The position numbers and the translations under genes are program-made. Shown one piece after another: positions 52,401 to 58,799 of a DNA stretch of 64,000 bases (position 1 is its first letter; every line of letters starts with the position of its first letter). Under the pieces are notes generated by a model. The model was not told the origin of the DNA. It ran no database searches and saw nothing but the letters and a program-made list of their open reading frames with translations. Source of the DNA: Pycnopodia helianthoides (taxonomy: Eukaryota > Echinodermata > Asteroidea > Forcipulatida > Asteriidae); assembly GCA_032158295.1 (NCBI GenBank), contig CM063252.1:17442036-17506035 (forward strand), given 5' to 3'.

Positions 52401-55400
52401 TAATTCAATAATTTGGTACGGTGCGACTCTGGAGCGTCTGTCTGAAACTGGTGTTATACAAACAAATCTGATATCAAAGCTACCTGTAACACCTTAGTGT
52501 TATTTATTCAGTCTATTCAACTGTACATTATTGTTGTTTATATGTGAAGGTGATACTGTAGAGTTTACTGTGACAGTACAAGTTGATAAGAACTCTGCAG
52601 CTGCTCTGAACTCAGGAGAAGATACCTTTGAGGATATTCTGGTGTTTCATCTGGATAATGGCAAAGATTATTATATATCCTTTTTGCTTGCACATGTAAG
52701 CGTATTACAATTTATTTTGTCAAGCTAAACATTTCTAATGCAGGAATTTATTCCAAACTGTAATGATTATTAAGCCCATAATACTTTATGAAGCACAGTC
52801 ATAAACTCACCTCACTTTTGTGTAAGAAGTTGCTAGTACTTACAATGACTCTTAGTGCTGCCTGTGGGTGACATATCATAGGGTTATGCATTCCAATCCA
52901 CTAGTTCTCAGTACACCCAAATGCAACAATTTTGAAAATTTCAGCAAATTTAAGTTGTCACGTTTCAAGAAAATAAAGAGAGCAGTTTATGTTTGTTGAA
53001 TTGGAGTTGGTTTTGTATACTTGTGAAACAATAACAAATAATTTAACAAAACACTTTTTTGTGGGGGGGGGGGTAAAAGCCACTTGCAGTATATTTTAGA
53101 CATTTATTAATTCTGGTTGTGAAGCCAAGGATTCTCAGAAAAGTGAACTTAATCACTGTACCAGCCAAGAACCCCATGGAGAGAAGAACAAGGAAGGAAA
53201 TTTTAGTTTTAAATTTGGGAGGAAAACCCCAGAGAATTATTCCAGGGAAAACCCATGCAATCAGGTAGGAACACCCAATTCACCTAGTGCCCCGGCGGGA
53301 TTCAAATCAGGGTCTTAGAGGAGGAAGGCAAGCAAAAATATCACTGCCCCAACCCAACTGCCGGTTAGACTAAAGTCTATGAGAAATCACACTGTGAGGT
53401 TAAAAGCTAGTTACAAATTATTGATTAGCTCCAGTGTGTAATAAAATCATCTTTCTGATCAGATTGGAGTTATCTTATTGTATTTCTTAATTCCTGCACA
53501 CATCACAGTGAGTGGTAATTACATCCCTAGTAGTTATGGATCCTCTATTGAAGCTCTTGTGCAGATGCATGGTCCAATAAGAGAGATGACTGCTGATGAG
53601 GTCAGGAAGTTAGAGTGTGGAGAGACAGGTGTGGATGACCAAGGAGCAGACATGTCATTCCAGAGGTTTGATATCCCTAAAGAAATCTGGATGTTGGTTG
53701 ATCATCTCTTCAGAAATGCAACAAAGACAGTAAGTCAGTCAACATAAGTTGTCATAAAGACATCATGCATAATGATGCATTACTCTAGAGTATATAGTTA
53801 AAGGTAGGGTCATAGATTGATAAATACTCCAAAAATAAATGACCATAAAAACTTACTTGGTGAGAAGCACTGCAGCCGTTGATGGTGTAAACCTATATTG
53901 AGAAAGGATTCCCTTTGAAGTTATATGGTTCGGGTAATTTTTCACCCAAAAACATTTTAATCTTAGAAACAATTCATGCATGAATCATTTCTCAGATTTC
54001 TGGAGGGTTTGTTTCCGTTCGTGAATGCTGCGGCCAGAGATGCGGTTGGTACCCGCTGTCACCTCGCTAAACGTGGATTGATTTGAGGTTCTTGTGAAAA
54101 TACTGTGACAGTTTTGTGCTGTTTTCTCAGCAAGTGGACACTATTCAGCTGAAACTTTAGCATGTGACTATTATTGTATCTTTCTTTATAATGTTGCTTA
54201 CAAATCAACATTATGTTGACAAAAACCAATATGTGACCCTACCTTTAAGATTATTAATTTATTATAAAGTTTCCTGTTCTTTGAAGTGAAATTTGAACTA
54301 TCAAGTGTTGATTTGGGAAGTTTACAATACCACTAATGAGTTTGGACTCTAGTACTGACTAAATGACTTAGGGTATGTCCTTGCAGTCTTATTGTAATGT
54401 TGTGAAACCATTAAGGAAGTAATAAATTAAACTCTTTTTTTGTTGTTGTAGGAGAATCTATTCAGTGTTGAAGGACTACATAAGGACGTCATAGCCATCA
54501 GGGATTGTTTGGACATTGGTTTTCCTGATGAAATGCGTATCCTTCTCAAACAATATGTTTATACTTCTTAAAATCACAAATAGAAGTCAGATCAGTCAGA
54601 TCAAACAGATCATTTGAAGTTCCTATTCAATACCATTCTACTTGATGAAAATAATCAGAGTTGGTTTATAAAATTGGTAAAATAAATAGCGACAATATCT
54701 TGTATAAAGATTGTATAATTCAAGTTGTCTGTTTATCATGGTATATTGTGTAAGACTTCCTTAATCTGTGCTACCTTTAGCTGGAAGCCTTCATTCTGTA
54801 GCAGAGGCACTCCTGATGTTCCTAGAATCTATGAAAGAGCCTGTCATTCCATATAAGTACTACAACAAGTGTCTGGAGTGTGCAAACAATTTCCTTCTTT
54901 GCAAGCAGGTAGTCTTTGTTTACTGGTCTCATCATGTGTTTTTATTTTATTGGTTATTCAGTTTCATCATTTACAATGTTTAATCTTGTTTCACTTGTTC
55001 TTGTTCTTGTGCAGGTTTTAACTCAAATACCACGCAGTCATCACAATGTTTTCAAGTATCTGGCTGCTTTCATCAGGGAGTTGTTGATAAATAGTGATGA
55101 AAATAAATTAGATACCAAAACGCTGGGTAAGCTACACTTGATTTGATCAGAGTATTTAATACTCAGTCAGTATTTACTCAGGTAATCTGATCAGCTTTGT
55201 TTACAATTATCAACAGCAGTTTTTACTGGCCTTATATTTTGAACTTACCGGAGAACTTTTTAAAGGCAAAGTGGACTTTATTCTTCAACATAGCAGTGAG
55301 GACATTTAGCATGTTTAGTATGAAGGTATGAAAGGAAGAGAAGTGAAGGGCACAGAAACCAAAACCATCTTCTGTTCCTTGGACCAGACAACAGATTAAT

Positions 55401-56041
55401 CTAGAATGAATTGATGAATCAGTGTAGACTGTAGGAGATTGGAGGATGGAAGTGGACAAATAATAATTGCAATACTAAATTGTCAATTTGAAATATTTAG
55501 TTAGACTTGTGAATAAAACACCATGGAAATAAACTTCTAATGGGCTGTGTAGTGTTTCTGAAAAAAATAGAAAATAAGTGAAATGGTGGAATCACAAAAA
55601 GGGTAAAACACACCAAACAATTTATGTAAAAAAAAAAGTAAAGACATTGCTGTGGTCTTTGTATAAAACATTTCAATGTACGACAACTTCTATAATCACC
55701 TTCATGTTCTCTCACTAAGATCACCGTGACTGTCATTGCAAAGTTGGCAAATTGGACACGCAACAAACTTGCCTGGAGTAGATGAGACAGTGGAAGGCCT
55801 ACCTCATACAAATGTAAAAAAATTTATATGTAACTTGGGGTTATAATTTTATTTGTAAATTAATTTACTTTATCTAATTCTTTCTGATGCAACAGCTACT
55901 GTGTTTGGAGAAATCTTCCTCAGAGCGCCCCCTAGTGAGCAAGAATCAAGCGCATTGAAAGGTCGAGCCTATCTTCAGCAGGTTTCACGTAAGAAAGCAA
56001 CGTTTGTTTATCAATTTATCATCAATGAATATGATGAATGA
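21044..56041 (+). CDS. ocrl: OCRL/INPP5B-type inositol polyphosphate 5-phosphatase, whole gene (21 coding exons placed)
   Basis: Removes the 5-phosphate from PI(4,5)P2 and related phosphoinositides on endosomes, Golgi and clathrin-coated structures (known for the family). The joined exons give about 1026 residues plus one missing short exon, against roughly 900-1000 for the vertebrate proteins. Order by approximate residue (missing exon not counted): PH domain 1-115; linker with endocytic motifs 115-330; 5-phosphatase domain 335-670 ([56 protein letters not shown]); ASH domain about 690-815; RhoGAP-like domain about 855-1026. Splice phases agree at every junction from 24654 to the stop at 56039-56041. 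The C-terminus ends NEYDE with no CaaX box, and the linker has LLGFEDDF, both more like OCRL than INPP5B. It is probably the single invertebrate gene ancestral to both. Gene span is inflated by transposons and arrays in introns. Confidence 0.93.
21325..22270. repeat. 36-bp minisatellite with an internal inverted block
   Basis: The unit contains GACATGGTATAAACAGCCCC and ATTTAACACTGGGCGT. Copies at 21325-21655 and 21843-22270 run one way. Those at 21660-21842 run the opposite way (GCTGTTTATACCATGTCATG). The array lies in the first intron of the phosphatase gene if the proposed first exon is right. Confidence 0.93.
22311..22905. repeat. 85-bp tandem repeat, 7 copies
   Basis: Unit starts ACCTTTAAGACATCACATCT and contains GGGTGGTCGGTTGTCTCACC. 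Starts are spaced exactly 85 bp at 22311, 22396, 22481, 22566, 22651, 22736 and 22821. Very few differences. Confidence 0.95.
23733..24205. repeat. 23-bp tandem repeat split by an inserted repeat
   Basis: Unit ACATTGGTTACTATGGGTAT plus AGT. About five copies at 23733-23855 and two more at 24155-24203. Between them, 23860-24150, is a different sequence (GAAGTTCCCCCGATCCACAA..., GTAGTAG-rich) that looks like a dispersed repeat inserted into the array. Confidence 0.8.
24654..24751 (+). CDS. ocrl: PH-domain exon (beta-strand region)
   Basis: Acceptor TTTTGTTGTAG, donor GGTAAGTG. Reads [15 protein letters not shown]... ending NKDFKYAL. This aligns with the INPP5B PH segment of the form LFLYTHRR...VSRDF. 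It enters in phase 2 and leaves in phase 1, which fits the exon at 30398. The preceding exon is not identified. Confidence 0.75.
25230..25760. repeat. Unclassified dispersed repeat, copy 1
   Basis: Segments such as GGAAGTGCCTTGTAATT and GTCTAGCAAGGGTCCAGTTT, and the CCTCTAGCAG stretch, recur in the same order at 49430-49620. Ends not determined. Remaining intron sequence around it shows no exon. Confidence 0.5.
26141..26917. mobile_element. MITE with ATACCCCG(G/T)TCACACA ends
   Basis: Left end TATACCCCGTTCACACAGC, right end CTATGTGTGACCGGGGTATT, imperfect inverted repeats about 775 bp apart. The interior is richer in CpG and has no transposase frame. Confidence 0.75.
27245..28345. repeat. 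38-bp minisatellite, about 28 copies
   Basis: Unit CCTTGTTCAGTACGTGTCTG plus CCACTCACATAGCCCCAG. Copies differ at a few positions (GTGTC/GTGCC, CCCCAG/CCCGAG) and some lack 2 bp. In an intron of the phosphatase gene. Confidence 0.95.
28853..29021. mobile_element. Hairpin MITE (AACTTGCGGGTACAACCA family)
   Basis: The arms AACTTGCGGGTACAACCACG...GGAGGGTTGTTGGC and its near-exact reverse complement surround a short loop. A single related arm occurs at 61086-61145, so this is a repeat family. Confidence 0.82.
29557..29754 (-). other. Short acidic minus-strand open frame of unknown origin
   Basis: Reads [20 protein letters not shown] then a Ser/Asp/Glu-rich run ([14 protein letters not shown]). 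Composition resembles N-termini of piggyBac-type transposases or nuclear proteins, but there is no domain. It may be a transposon remnant or chance. Confidence 0.3.
30398..30514 (+). CDS. ocrl: PH-domain exon (C-terminal strands and start of the helix)
   Basis: Acceptor CCCCAACAG, donor AGTAAGT. Reads [20 protein letters not shown] and then a [14 protein letters not shown] segment, matching the last PH strands (SLVFQLPF-type) and the start of the C-terminal helix of INPP5B. Both ends are phase 1 and join the neighbours at 24751 and 31903. Confidence 0.82.
30745..31110. repeat. Unclassified dispersed repeat, copy 1 of an intronic pair
   Basis: CTCTAAACTCACATTAAAAT, ATGGTGTAAAATGA, and GGTCAAATTCAATGC...TTTTGATTGA recur in the same order at 32375-32660, so both flanks of the 31903 exon carry the same repeat. 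Confidence 0.6.
31497..31845 (+). mobile_element. tRNA-derived SINE
   Basis: The head reads GTCGTGGCCGAGTGGTGTAC, then GGACTCGAGCTCTGGTG and GGGTTCGAATCCCGGTCATG (A and B boxes, tRNA-Leu/Ser-like). The body has GGGCAAGGCACTTAACCATA. Ends about 55 bp before the 31903 exon. A diverged copy is at 43546. Confidence 0.85.
31903..32343 (+). CDS. ocrl: End of PH helix and long linker exon with two DPF motifs
   Basis: Acceptor TTTATTTACAG, donor GGTAAGTA, 441 bp. It begins by finishing the PH helix ([19 protein letters not shown]), then becomes a low-complexity Ser/Asn/Pro linker. Visible motifs are MDPFG and EDPFADF (DPF motifs bind the AP-2 alpha appendage) and LLLDLQG, one residue away from a canonical clathrin box. 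The linker is longer than in vertebrate OCRL. Confidence 0.85.
32674..32723. repeat. 50-bp palindrome without loop
   Basis: AATTGTTAACATCCAAAAAC meets its reverse complement with one mismatch over 25 bp per arm. Confidence 0.85.
32815..34735 (-). pseudogene. LINE ORF2 remnant (endonuclease end to reverse transcriptase), minus strand, interrupted
   Basis: On the minus strand the endonuclease end reads [20 protein letters not shown] (about 34660). After an inserted element the reading resumes with [20 protein letters not shown], then [20 protein letters not shown] near 33100, then [16 protein letters not shown] and LEKAFDRVW near 32900. Many stops and frameshifts. It lies in the 6-kb intron between 32344 and 38464. 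Confidence 0.85.
33957..34600. mobile_element. DNA transposon (GTTCTGTTTCCGGTT ends), copy 1, inside the LINE
   Basis: The left end has AAGGGTTCTGTTTCCGGTTC and the right end has ATCGGAAACAGAACACTTTT, imperfect inverted repeats. It splits LINE sequence that is continuous on either side. TTAGG borders both ends and may be the target duplication. Interior GACCCTA repeats; no transposase seen. Confidence 0.78.
34735..35115. repeat. GTGAGGGACGGACA-family repeat, second copy
   Basis: Opposite in orientation to the stretch at 2200-2500. It shares GACCAAATACAAC, CCTCCTAGTTA, CTATCTATCGACGGAC and TTGTGGGTCCT segments. Confidence 0.75.
35116..37852. other. Intron sequence without recognised features
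   Basis: AT-rich DNA within the 32344-38464 intron. I found no exon, no clear transposon ends and no tandem repeat. Short open frames here look like chance. Confidence 0.5.
37853..38087. mobile_element. piggyBac-like MITE, copy 2 (TTAA target)
   Basis: TTAA-flanked, starts CCCTCTTGCTGTCTTGACCA and ends GACAGTAGGAGGG. It is the reverse-oriented sibling of 16928-17147, sharing GATAGATAAACTATGCCAGC and GGTATCATATTGC-type segments. Confidence 0.83.
38465..38530 (+). CDS. ocrl: Linker micro-exon with DPW motif
   Basis: 66 bp, acceptor CTTTGTATAG, donor AGTAAGTT. Reads [23 protein letters not shown] is a recognised AP-2 alpha-appendage ligand. Phase 1 at both ends, so it could be skipped without shifting the frame. 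Confidence 0.8.
38937..39123 (+). CDS. ocrl: Linker exon with FEDDF (FxDxF) AP-2 motif
   Basis: Acceptor TGCTCCGTCGCAG, donor TGTGAGTT. Reads [16 protein letters not shown]. This matches the LLGFEDNF AP-2 binding site of vertebrate OCRL and is one of the best orthology marks outside the catalytic domain. A Ser/Thr-rich stretch follows. Ends in phase 2. Confidence 0.88.
39594..40275. mobile_element. DNA transposon (GTTCTGTTTCCGGTT ends), copy 2
   Basis: Starts AATGTTCTGTTTTCGGTTAC and ends GTAACCGGAAACAGAACTTC. The interior shares GACCCTA and the CACCTGTGTACACG region with the copy at 33957. It ends only about 165 bp before the first catalytic exon. Confidence 0.8.
40441..40783 (+). CDS. ocrl: 5-phosphatase catalytic exon 1
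   Basis: Acceptor TAATATTGACAG is weak in pyrimidines; donor GGTACTTA. Reads [10 protein letters not shown]..., then [27 protein letters not shown] and [20 protein letters not shown] carries the catalytic Asn and FQELDLS the metal-binding Glu of the 5-phosphatase fold. Phase 2 in, phase 0 out (RVGAYVK). Confidence 0.95.
41239..41355 (+). CDS. ocrl: 5-phosphatase catalytic exon 2
   Basis: 39 codons, phase 0/0, acceptor TTGGTTTAAG, donor GGTGAGTT. Reads [20 protein letters not shown]... [11 protein letters not shown], nearly identical to vertebrate OCRL in this core strand region. Confidence 0.95.
43224..43331 (+). CDS. ocrl: 5-phosphatase catalytic exon 3
   Basis: 36 codons, phase 0/0, acceptor TTGAATGCAG, donor GGTAAACA. 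Reads [19 protein letters not shown] and [17 protein letters not shown]. The NSHLAAH motif carries the conserved substrate and metal site His. Confidence 0.95.
43546..44095 (+). mobile_element. Diverged tRNA-derived SINE with an inserted MITE
   Basis: Same family as 31497: CATGACGAAGTGGACTATGT, then TCCTTGAGCAAGACACATGA and CATAACTGCTTC. The tail resumes after the insert with CATAAGAACTATG(TATT)n. Confidence 0.7.
43911..44053. mobile_element. Small MITE with CAGGCCT..AATTTCG ends
   Basis: The left end CAGGCCTCTAATTTCG and right end CGAAATTCAAGGCCTG are inverted repeats 143 bp apart. hAT-like CAG ends; the target duplication is not clear. Nested in the SINE tail. Confidence 0.7.
44272..44351 (+). 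CDS. ocrl: 5-phosphatase catalytic exon 4
   Basis: Acceptor TTCTTTTCTTCCAG, donor AGTAAGGC. Reads [20 protein letters not shown] and ends at HDHE-type sequence in phase 2. Directly downstream, about 20 bp past the donor, begins a 27-bp tandem array that fills most of the next intron. Confidence 0.93.
44375..45950. repeat. 27-bp intronic minisatellite, about 58 copies, with higher-order structure
   Basis: Unit GGGATTAGGATCTCACTGTC plus ACTGAGT. From 44670 to 45300 three variant units (GGGATTAGG, GGGATTGGG, CCGGGTGTGATTGGG) repeat as an 81-bp block. The + strand frame is long open ([16 protein letters not shown]) for the same multiple-of-three reason as the 14-kb array. The array starts about 20 bp after a splice donor and ends about 190 bp before the next exon. 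Confidence 0.95.
46143..46254 (+). CDS. ocrl: 5-phosphatase catalytic exon 5
   Basis: Acceptor GTTTGTTTTTTAG, donor GGTATATA. Reads [15 protein letters not shown] and ends [18 protein letters not shown] is the signature with the catalytic Asp and Asn. Confidence 0.95.
46408..46437. repeat. ATA microsatellite
   Basis: About ten AAT/ATA units in the intron after the GDLNYR exon. Confidence 0.9.
46737..46846 (+). CDS. ocrl: 5-phosphatase catalytic exon 6
   Basis: Acceptor TCTTTCTGTTCAG, donor GGTTGGTA. Reads [20 protein letters not shown] and [16 protein letters not shown]. The PTYKYD motif contributes phosphoinositide head-group contacts in the family. Ends in phase 2. Confidence 0.94.
47780..48120. 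repeat. Diverged tandem repeat, about 3 units of 115-145 bp
   Basis: GTGACATTTGG, then GGGGTTG, then GGAAAGT recur in the same order near 47783, 47927 and 48043. Old and irregular; intronic. Confidence 0.5.
48744..48879 (+). CDS. ocrl: 5-phosphatase catalytic exon 7
   Basis: Acceptor TTATTACTTAG, donor GGTATGTT. Reads [17 protein letters not shown]... and [20 protein letters not shown] and SDHKPV are the family's most conserved motifs; the SDHKPV Asp and His complete the active site. Confidence 0.96.
48995..49105 (+). CDS. ocrl: Exon linking catalytic and ASH domains
   Basis: 37 codons, phase 0/0, acceptor CTTTTATAG, donor TGTAAGAC. Reads [20 protein letters not shown] and then [17 protein letters not shown], matching the OCRL inter-domain helix that precedes the ASH domain. 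Confidence 0.92.
49260..49790. repeat. Unclassified dispersed repeat, copy 2
   Basis: Related to 25230-25760 (CAGAAGTGCCTTATAATT, AAGTCTGGCAAGGATTTGG). The rest of the 49106-51538 intron shows no exon. Confidence 0.5.
51539..51704 (+). CDS. ocrl: ASH-domain exon 1
   Basis: Acceptor GGATCTTTTCAG, donor GGTACAAT. Reads [12 protein letters not shown], then [28 protein letters not shown]. The CKPWL..P pattern is that of the OCRL ASH domain, which binds Rab GTPases (known). Ends in phase 1. Confidence 0.92.
52550..52674 (+). CDS. ocrl: ASH-domain exon 2, ending at an AT-AC U12 donor
   Basis: Acceptor TATATGTGAAG. Reads [20 protein letters not shown] and then [20 protein letters not shown] plus YY. 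NSGED..EDILV.HLD.GKDY is a hallmark of OCRL/INPP5B. No GT donor keeps the frame. The exon ends at TAT TAT followed by ATATCCTTT, a U12-type AT donor in phase 0. Confidence 0.92.
52675..53501 (+). other. U12-type AT-AC intron of the 5-phosphatase gene
   Basis: Begins ATATCCTTTTT and ends CACAC. A branch-site match TTTCTTAAT lies at 53483-53491, so the branch A is 11-12 nt from the 3' end, as expected for minor-spliceosome introns. Only these AT and AC boundaries keep the frame and the conserved KDYY-ITVSGNY protein junction. The intron also contains a minus-strand SINE. Confidence 0.9.
53100..53365 (-). mobile_element. Probable SINE fragment inside the AT-AC intron, minus strand
   Basis: The minus strand has a B-box-like GATTTGAATCCCGCCGGG after GCCTTCCTCCTCTAAGACCC. 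The body (AACCCCAGAGAATTATTCCA on +) looks like a dispersed repeat. Family not named. Confidence 0.5.
53502..53729 (+). CDS. ocrl: End of ASH domain and start of RhoGAP-like domain
   Basis: 76 codons, phase 0/0. Starts [19 protein letters not shown] directly after an intron ending CACAC, matching vertebrate KDYF-(L/I)T(I/V)SGNYLPS across the junction. It then reads [15 protein letters not shown] and [20 protein letters not shown]. Donor AGTAAGTC. An AG acceptor 5 bp further in (CATCACAG) would lose IT and break the frame. Confidence 0.93.
53798..54248. mobile_element. MITE with TTAAAGGTAGGGTCA ends
   Basis: The left end TTAAAGGTAGGGTCATA and right end TATGTGACCCTACCTTTAA are inverted repeats 451 bp apart, in the intron between the two U12 introns. 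The interior shares phrases with the AAAGGCACTGGACAC family (ACTTACTTGGT, GAGAAAGGATTCCCTTTGAAG), so the two families are related. Confidence 0.83.
54452..54536 (+). CDS. ocrl: RhoGAP-like exon 1, ending at a GT-AG U12 donor
   Basis: Acceptor TTGTTGTTGTAG. Reads [20 protein letters not shown] and then DIGFPDEM, matching the OCRL DLFQ..G...IIDCLD region. The donor is GTATCCTTCT, a U12 donor. Ends in phase 1. Confidence 0.92.
54537..54780 (+). other. U12-type GT-AG intron of the 5-phosphatase gene
   Basis: Begins GTATCCTTCTC and ends CTACCTTTAG. It has a U12 branch site TTCCTTAAT at 54757-54765, 16-17 nt from the acceptor. Donor and branch both fit the minor-spliceosome consensus. The protein junction [15 protein letters not shown] is conserved. 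Confidence 0.88.
54781..54908 (+). CDS. ocrl: RhoGAP-like exon 2
   Basis: Acceptor CTACCTTTAG. Reads [20 protein letters not shown] and [16 protein letters not shown]. It matches [19 protein letters not shown] of vertebrate OCRL. As in that family, no catalytic arginine finger of active RhoGAPs is visible, so the domain is probably an interaction module. Confidence 0.94.
55015..55126 (+). CDS. ocrl: RhoGAP-like exon 3
   Basis: Acceptor TTCTTGTGCAG, donor GGTAAGCT. Reads [20 protein letters not shown] and [17 protein letters not shown]. It matches the [20 protein letters not shown] helix of OCRL. Ends in phase 1. Confidence 0.94.
55896..56041 (+). CDS. ocrl: Terminal coding exon, RhoGAP-like C-terminus and stop
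   Basis: Acceptor TGATGCAACAG. Reads [40 protein letters not shown] and ends INEYDE with TGA at 56039-56041. The KKA..F...F tail matches the last helix of vertebrate OCRL/INPP5B. A sequence like a splice donor (CACGTAAGAA) lies inside at 55989, but reading through it gives the conserved tail, so I treat it as exonic. No CaaX box. Confidence 0.9.
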
Positions 56042-56164
56042 TTCAGGATGTAAATATATGGTCACTACTTTGTCAGTTGTGAATCTAAATCACAGTCAAT
56101 GCTATTATTTCATTCATTTGTTAGCTTATACATGTAGATACTTTTATTTACTTTTACATGCATA

Positions 56165-56170
56165 AATAAA
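56165..56170 (+). promoter_or_regulatory. Candidate poly(A) signal of the 5-phosphatase gene
   Basis: AATAAA about 125 bp after the stop codon. It is the first canonical hexamer downstream, but AATAAA is common in this AT-rich DNA, so the 3' end is not proven. Confidence 0.35.
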
Positions 56171-56842
56171 ACAACATAATACATTGTTATGTCTAAATAC
56201 CAATGTACTTGTATGTGGAAGACCAGGACTATTCCATGAAGTATCAAAGATGATTTTAATATACCATTTCTAATATTCTAGTTGTCAATAAATCCAACAT
56301 GTACAGTCATTTCATATCCCACAAGACAGTCCTTTAAGAAGGTTATTATGGTTATACTTTTTACATGTTTTCTTTGAAACATTCAGCAGAAGTCTTATGA
56401 GAAATCCTTATTGGTACATGTACTTGGTGTCATTTTTAGGATTTAACGGTAAATCTGTTCGGCTTTTTAACACAAATTGTATGGATATAAAATCTTGCAA
56501 AGGGTGTTGAGTTCATAGTTACATGTATGTATTACATGGTTATACAAGTCTGTTACCTCTGCCTGGTTTCATGGGGTTGTCAGTTTGTTGTCTTCTGTAG
56601 CAGACTACTCCACATGAATGAGTGCATTTCATAAGTAAAGATGCATGCTTCATGTTCCTGACAGTTTCAAAGTAAGCATACATTTTGTGAATACTGAATG
56701 TAATGAAATTGGGTTGTTACCAATCTAGTCTTTAATAATAACAGTGCAGACTGAAACTAAGATTGTTGTATGACACTGCAATGTATTGTTACATACTACC
56801 TAGTAAAGACAGGCAAGTGTGCTTAAGAAATGACCAGTATCT

Positions 56843-57690
56843 TTAAAGACACTGGACACCTTTGGTATTTGTCAAAGACAAGTCTTCTCACTTGGTGTAT
56901 GCACAAAATAACAAACCTGTGAAAATTTGAACTCAATTGGTCGTCGAAGTTGCGAGATAATAATGGAAGAAAAAACACCCTTGTCACACCAAGTTGTGTG
57001 CTTTCAGATGCTTGATTTCGAGACCTCACGCGTGAGGTCTCAAAATCAATTCAAGAAGTTACTTCTTTCTCAAAAACTACTTTACTTCAGAGGGAGCCGT
57101 TTCTCACAATGTTTTATACTATCAACAGCTCTCCATTGCTCGTTACCAAGTAAGTTTTTATGCTAACAATTATTTTGAGTAATTACCAACAGCGGCGGCG
57201 CTAAGGGGGGGGGGGGCACGGGGGGCAAATGCCCCCCAGTTATTTTTTTTTGCCCCCCCCCCCCCCGTTTTTTCCCCGATGGCGGAAATTGAGTTTAATC
57301 CCGAACCATTGCACCCAATTTGTTACAATGTTGTTTGCGCTGTAAATAATAAACTCAACTTCCATCATAATTAGCTGGCACCATCAAAAAAGCCCAATAC
57401 ACTTTCCATCTCCGGCAATGTTAATAAAATATGGATTTATTAATCTGTACAAGCTTGGAAACTTGCTATAAATAGAAATGCATTGTCTGCCCAAAACCGT
57501 AAGCAGCCATTGTACACGCAGTTCGCACAAACAGTGCAAAATCTTATTTCTGGAGTGAATTGTAGGCTTATACAGTACATTATAGACTTTTGTTTGCCCC
57601 CCCTAAATTTAAGTTGCCCCTCTTGCCCCCCCCTCCCAGTTTAACAGGTCTGGTGCCGCTGCTGATTACCAATAGTGTCCAGTGCCTTTA
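56843..57690. mobile_element. MITE (AAAGRCACTGGACAC family), interrupted by a hAT-like element
   Basis: Left end TTAAAGACACTGGACACC; right end AATAGTGTCCAGTGCCTTTA. Opposite orientation to 13511-13904. A foreign 475-bp element sits at 57190-57664. Confidence 0.87.
57190..57664. mobile_element. hAT-like non-autonomous transposon with 8-bp target duplication
   Basis: The ends CAGCGGCGGCGCTA and TGGTGCCGCTGCTG are inverted repeats (11 of 14 match). ATTACCAA is duplicated at 57182-57189 and 57665-57672. An 8-bp duplication with CAG-G-GG ends is the hAT signature. The interior has G and C runs plus a GCCCCCC stretch at each end, and no transposase. Confidence 0.88.
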
Positions 57691-58790
57691 AAACACAAAA
57701 TATGGTCATGATTTCATATAGTATTGCATGTACATGTAGGTGATGGGATTGTGCCTTTGATGATGCAAGCATGGAGTTTGGCACACAGTCAGAGTATGCC
57801 ATTAAAAAAATTAGCTTTTTTGACAATTTTGAAATTGCTTGTTGTTCTACCCATATTTTTTTGAGATTTTAAAGTTTAAACCTGTGATGGCCTGATAGCC
57901 AAATATCTTTTTCCAAGAAAGTCCCAAATAGAATTAATACAGCTAAATTGGAATTTAACAAATAACTATTTTAAGAATCACTTAGAAAAAGCTGGTCTTA
58001 GCCTAAAGTACTGTGAGATAAATGTACAATGTATCAAACTTCTTTTTAACTGATAGCTTTGGACTTGCTTTTGGGAAGCATTGGCTCTAATATGGTTGGG
58101 TATGCGTGTGTGTGTGAGTGGGTGTACCAGTTGACATAAAGGACATTATTAACAAAAGGCATCTGGGTGGTGCAGTCCTCAATTTGATTTTCTGAAAAGA
58201 TTTGATTTTGTTTCCTAACACTGGGAGAACAAACATAAGTCCTTAAATAATTGGGTCAACAAACATCTGGGGGTATGTGTTTGTTTAGTGCTATTTTAGA
58301 TTTATTGAATTATAATATTTATATAACAGTACTGTAGATTATAACATTTGAGGTAATATGAACTTTGTTATAATATCTAAGATTACTTCAAAATATTTAT
58401 TCTGATTAAAAAGAGATTGATTTAAGAAATATTTGATCACTTAATAAGGATGCCATCAACCTTGATCAGAGTCGGGTACTTGCATGTATAAAGTAGGGAT
58501 CTTCAAGCCGGTTCTGATTTATTTTACTGACTACAATAATATGACAAATCTGTCGTGTACTGAACTTAATTATCGTGTGATTATTTGGTGACCAGTACAA
58601 GTCCAGGTTATGACAAATTTAGAAGGTCAATTATCAGTTTGAAATAAAAGAATGAAGGTCTTGTTGTATGGTCCAATCTTAGAGTCAATATGCAAGTCTT
58701 ATTTTAGAAGTTTTCATGAGTAGGCATCATCATATGTACCTCTATTTAGCATTGAGTGGCCTGAACTCCCAAGAGCTGTCCGTAGTTCAA
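57691..58790. other. Anonymous intergenic DNA
   Basis: AT-rich, no exon, no repeat structure recognised apart from a short TG run near 58105. Confidence 0.5.
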
Positions 58791-58799
58791 TGCTTTCTT

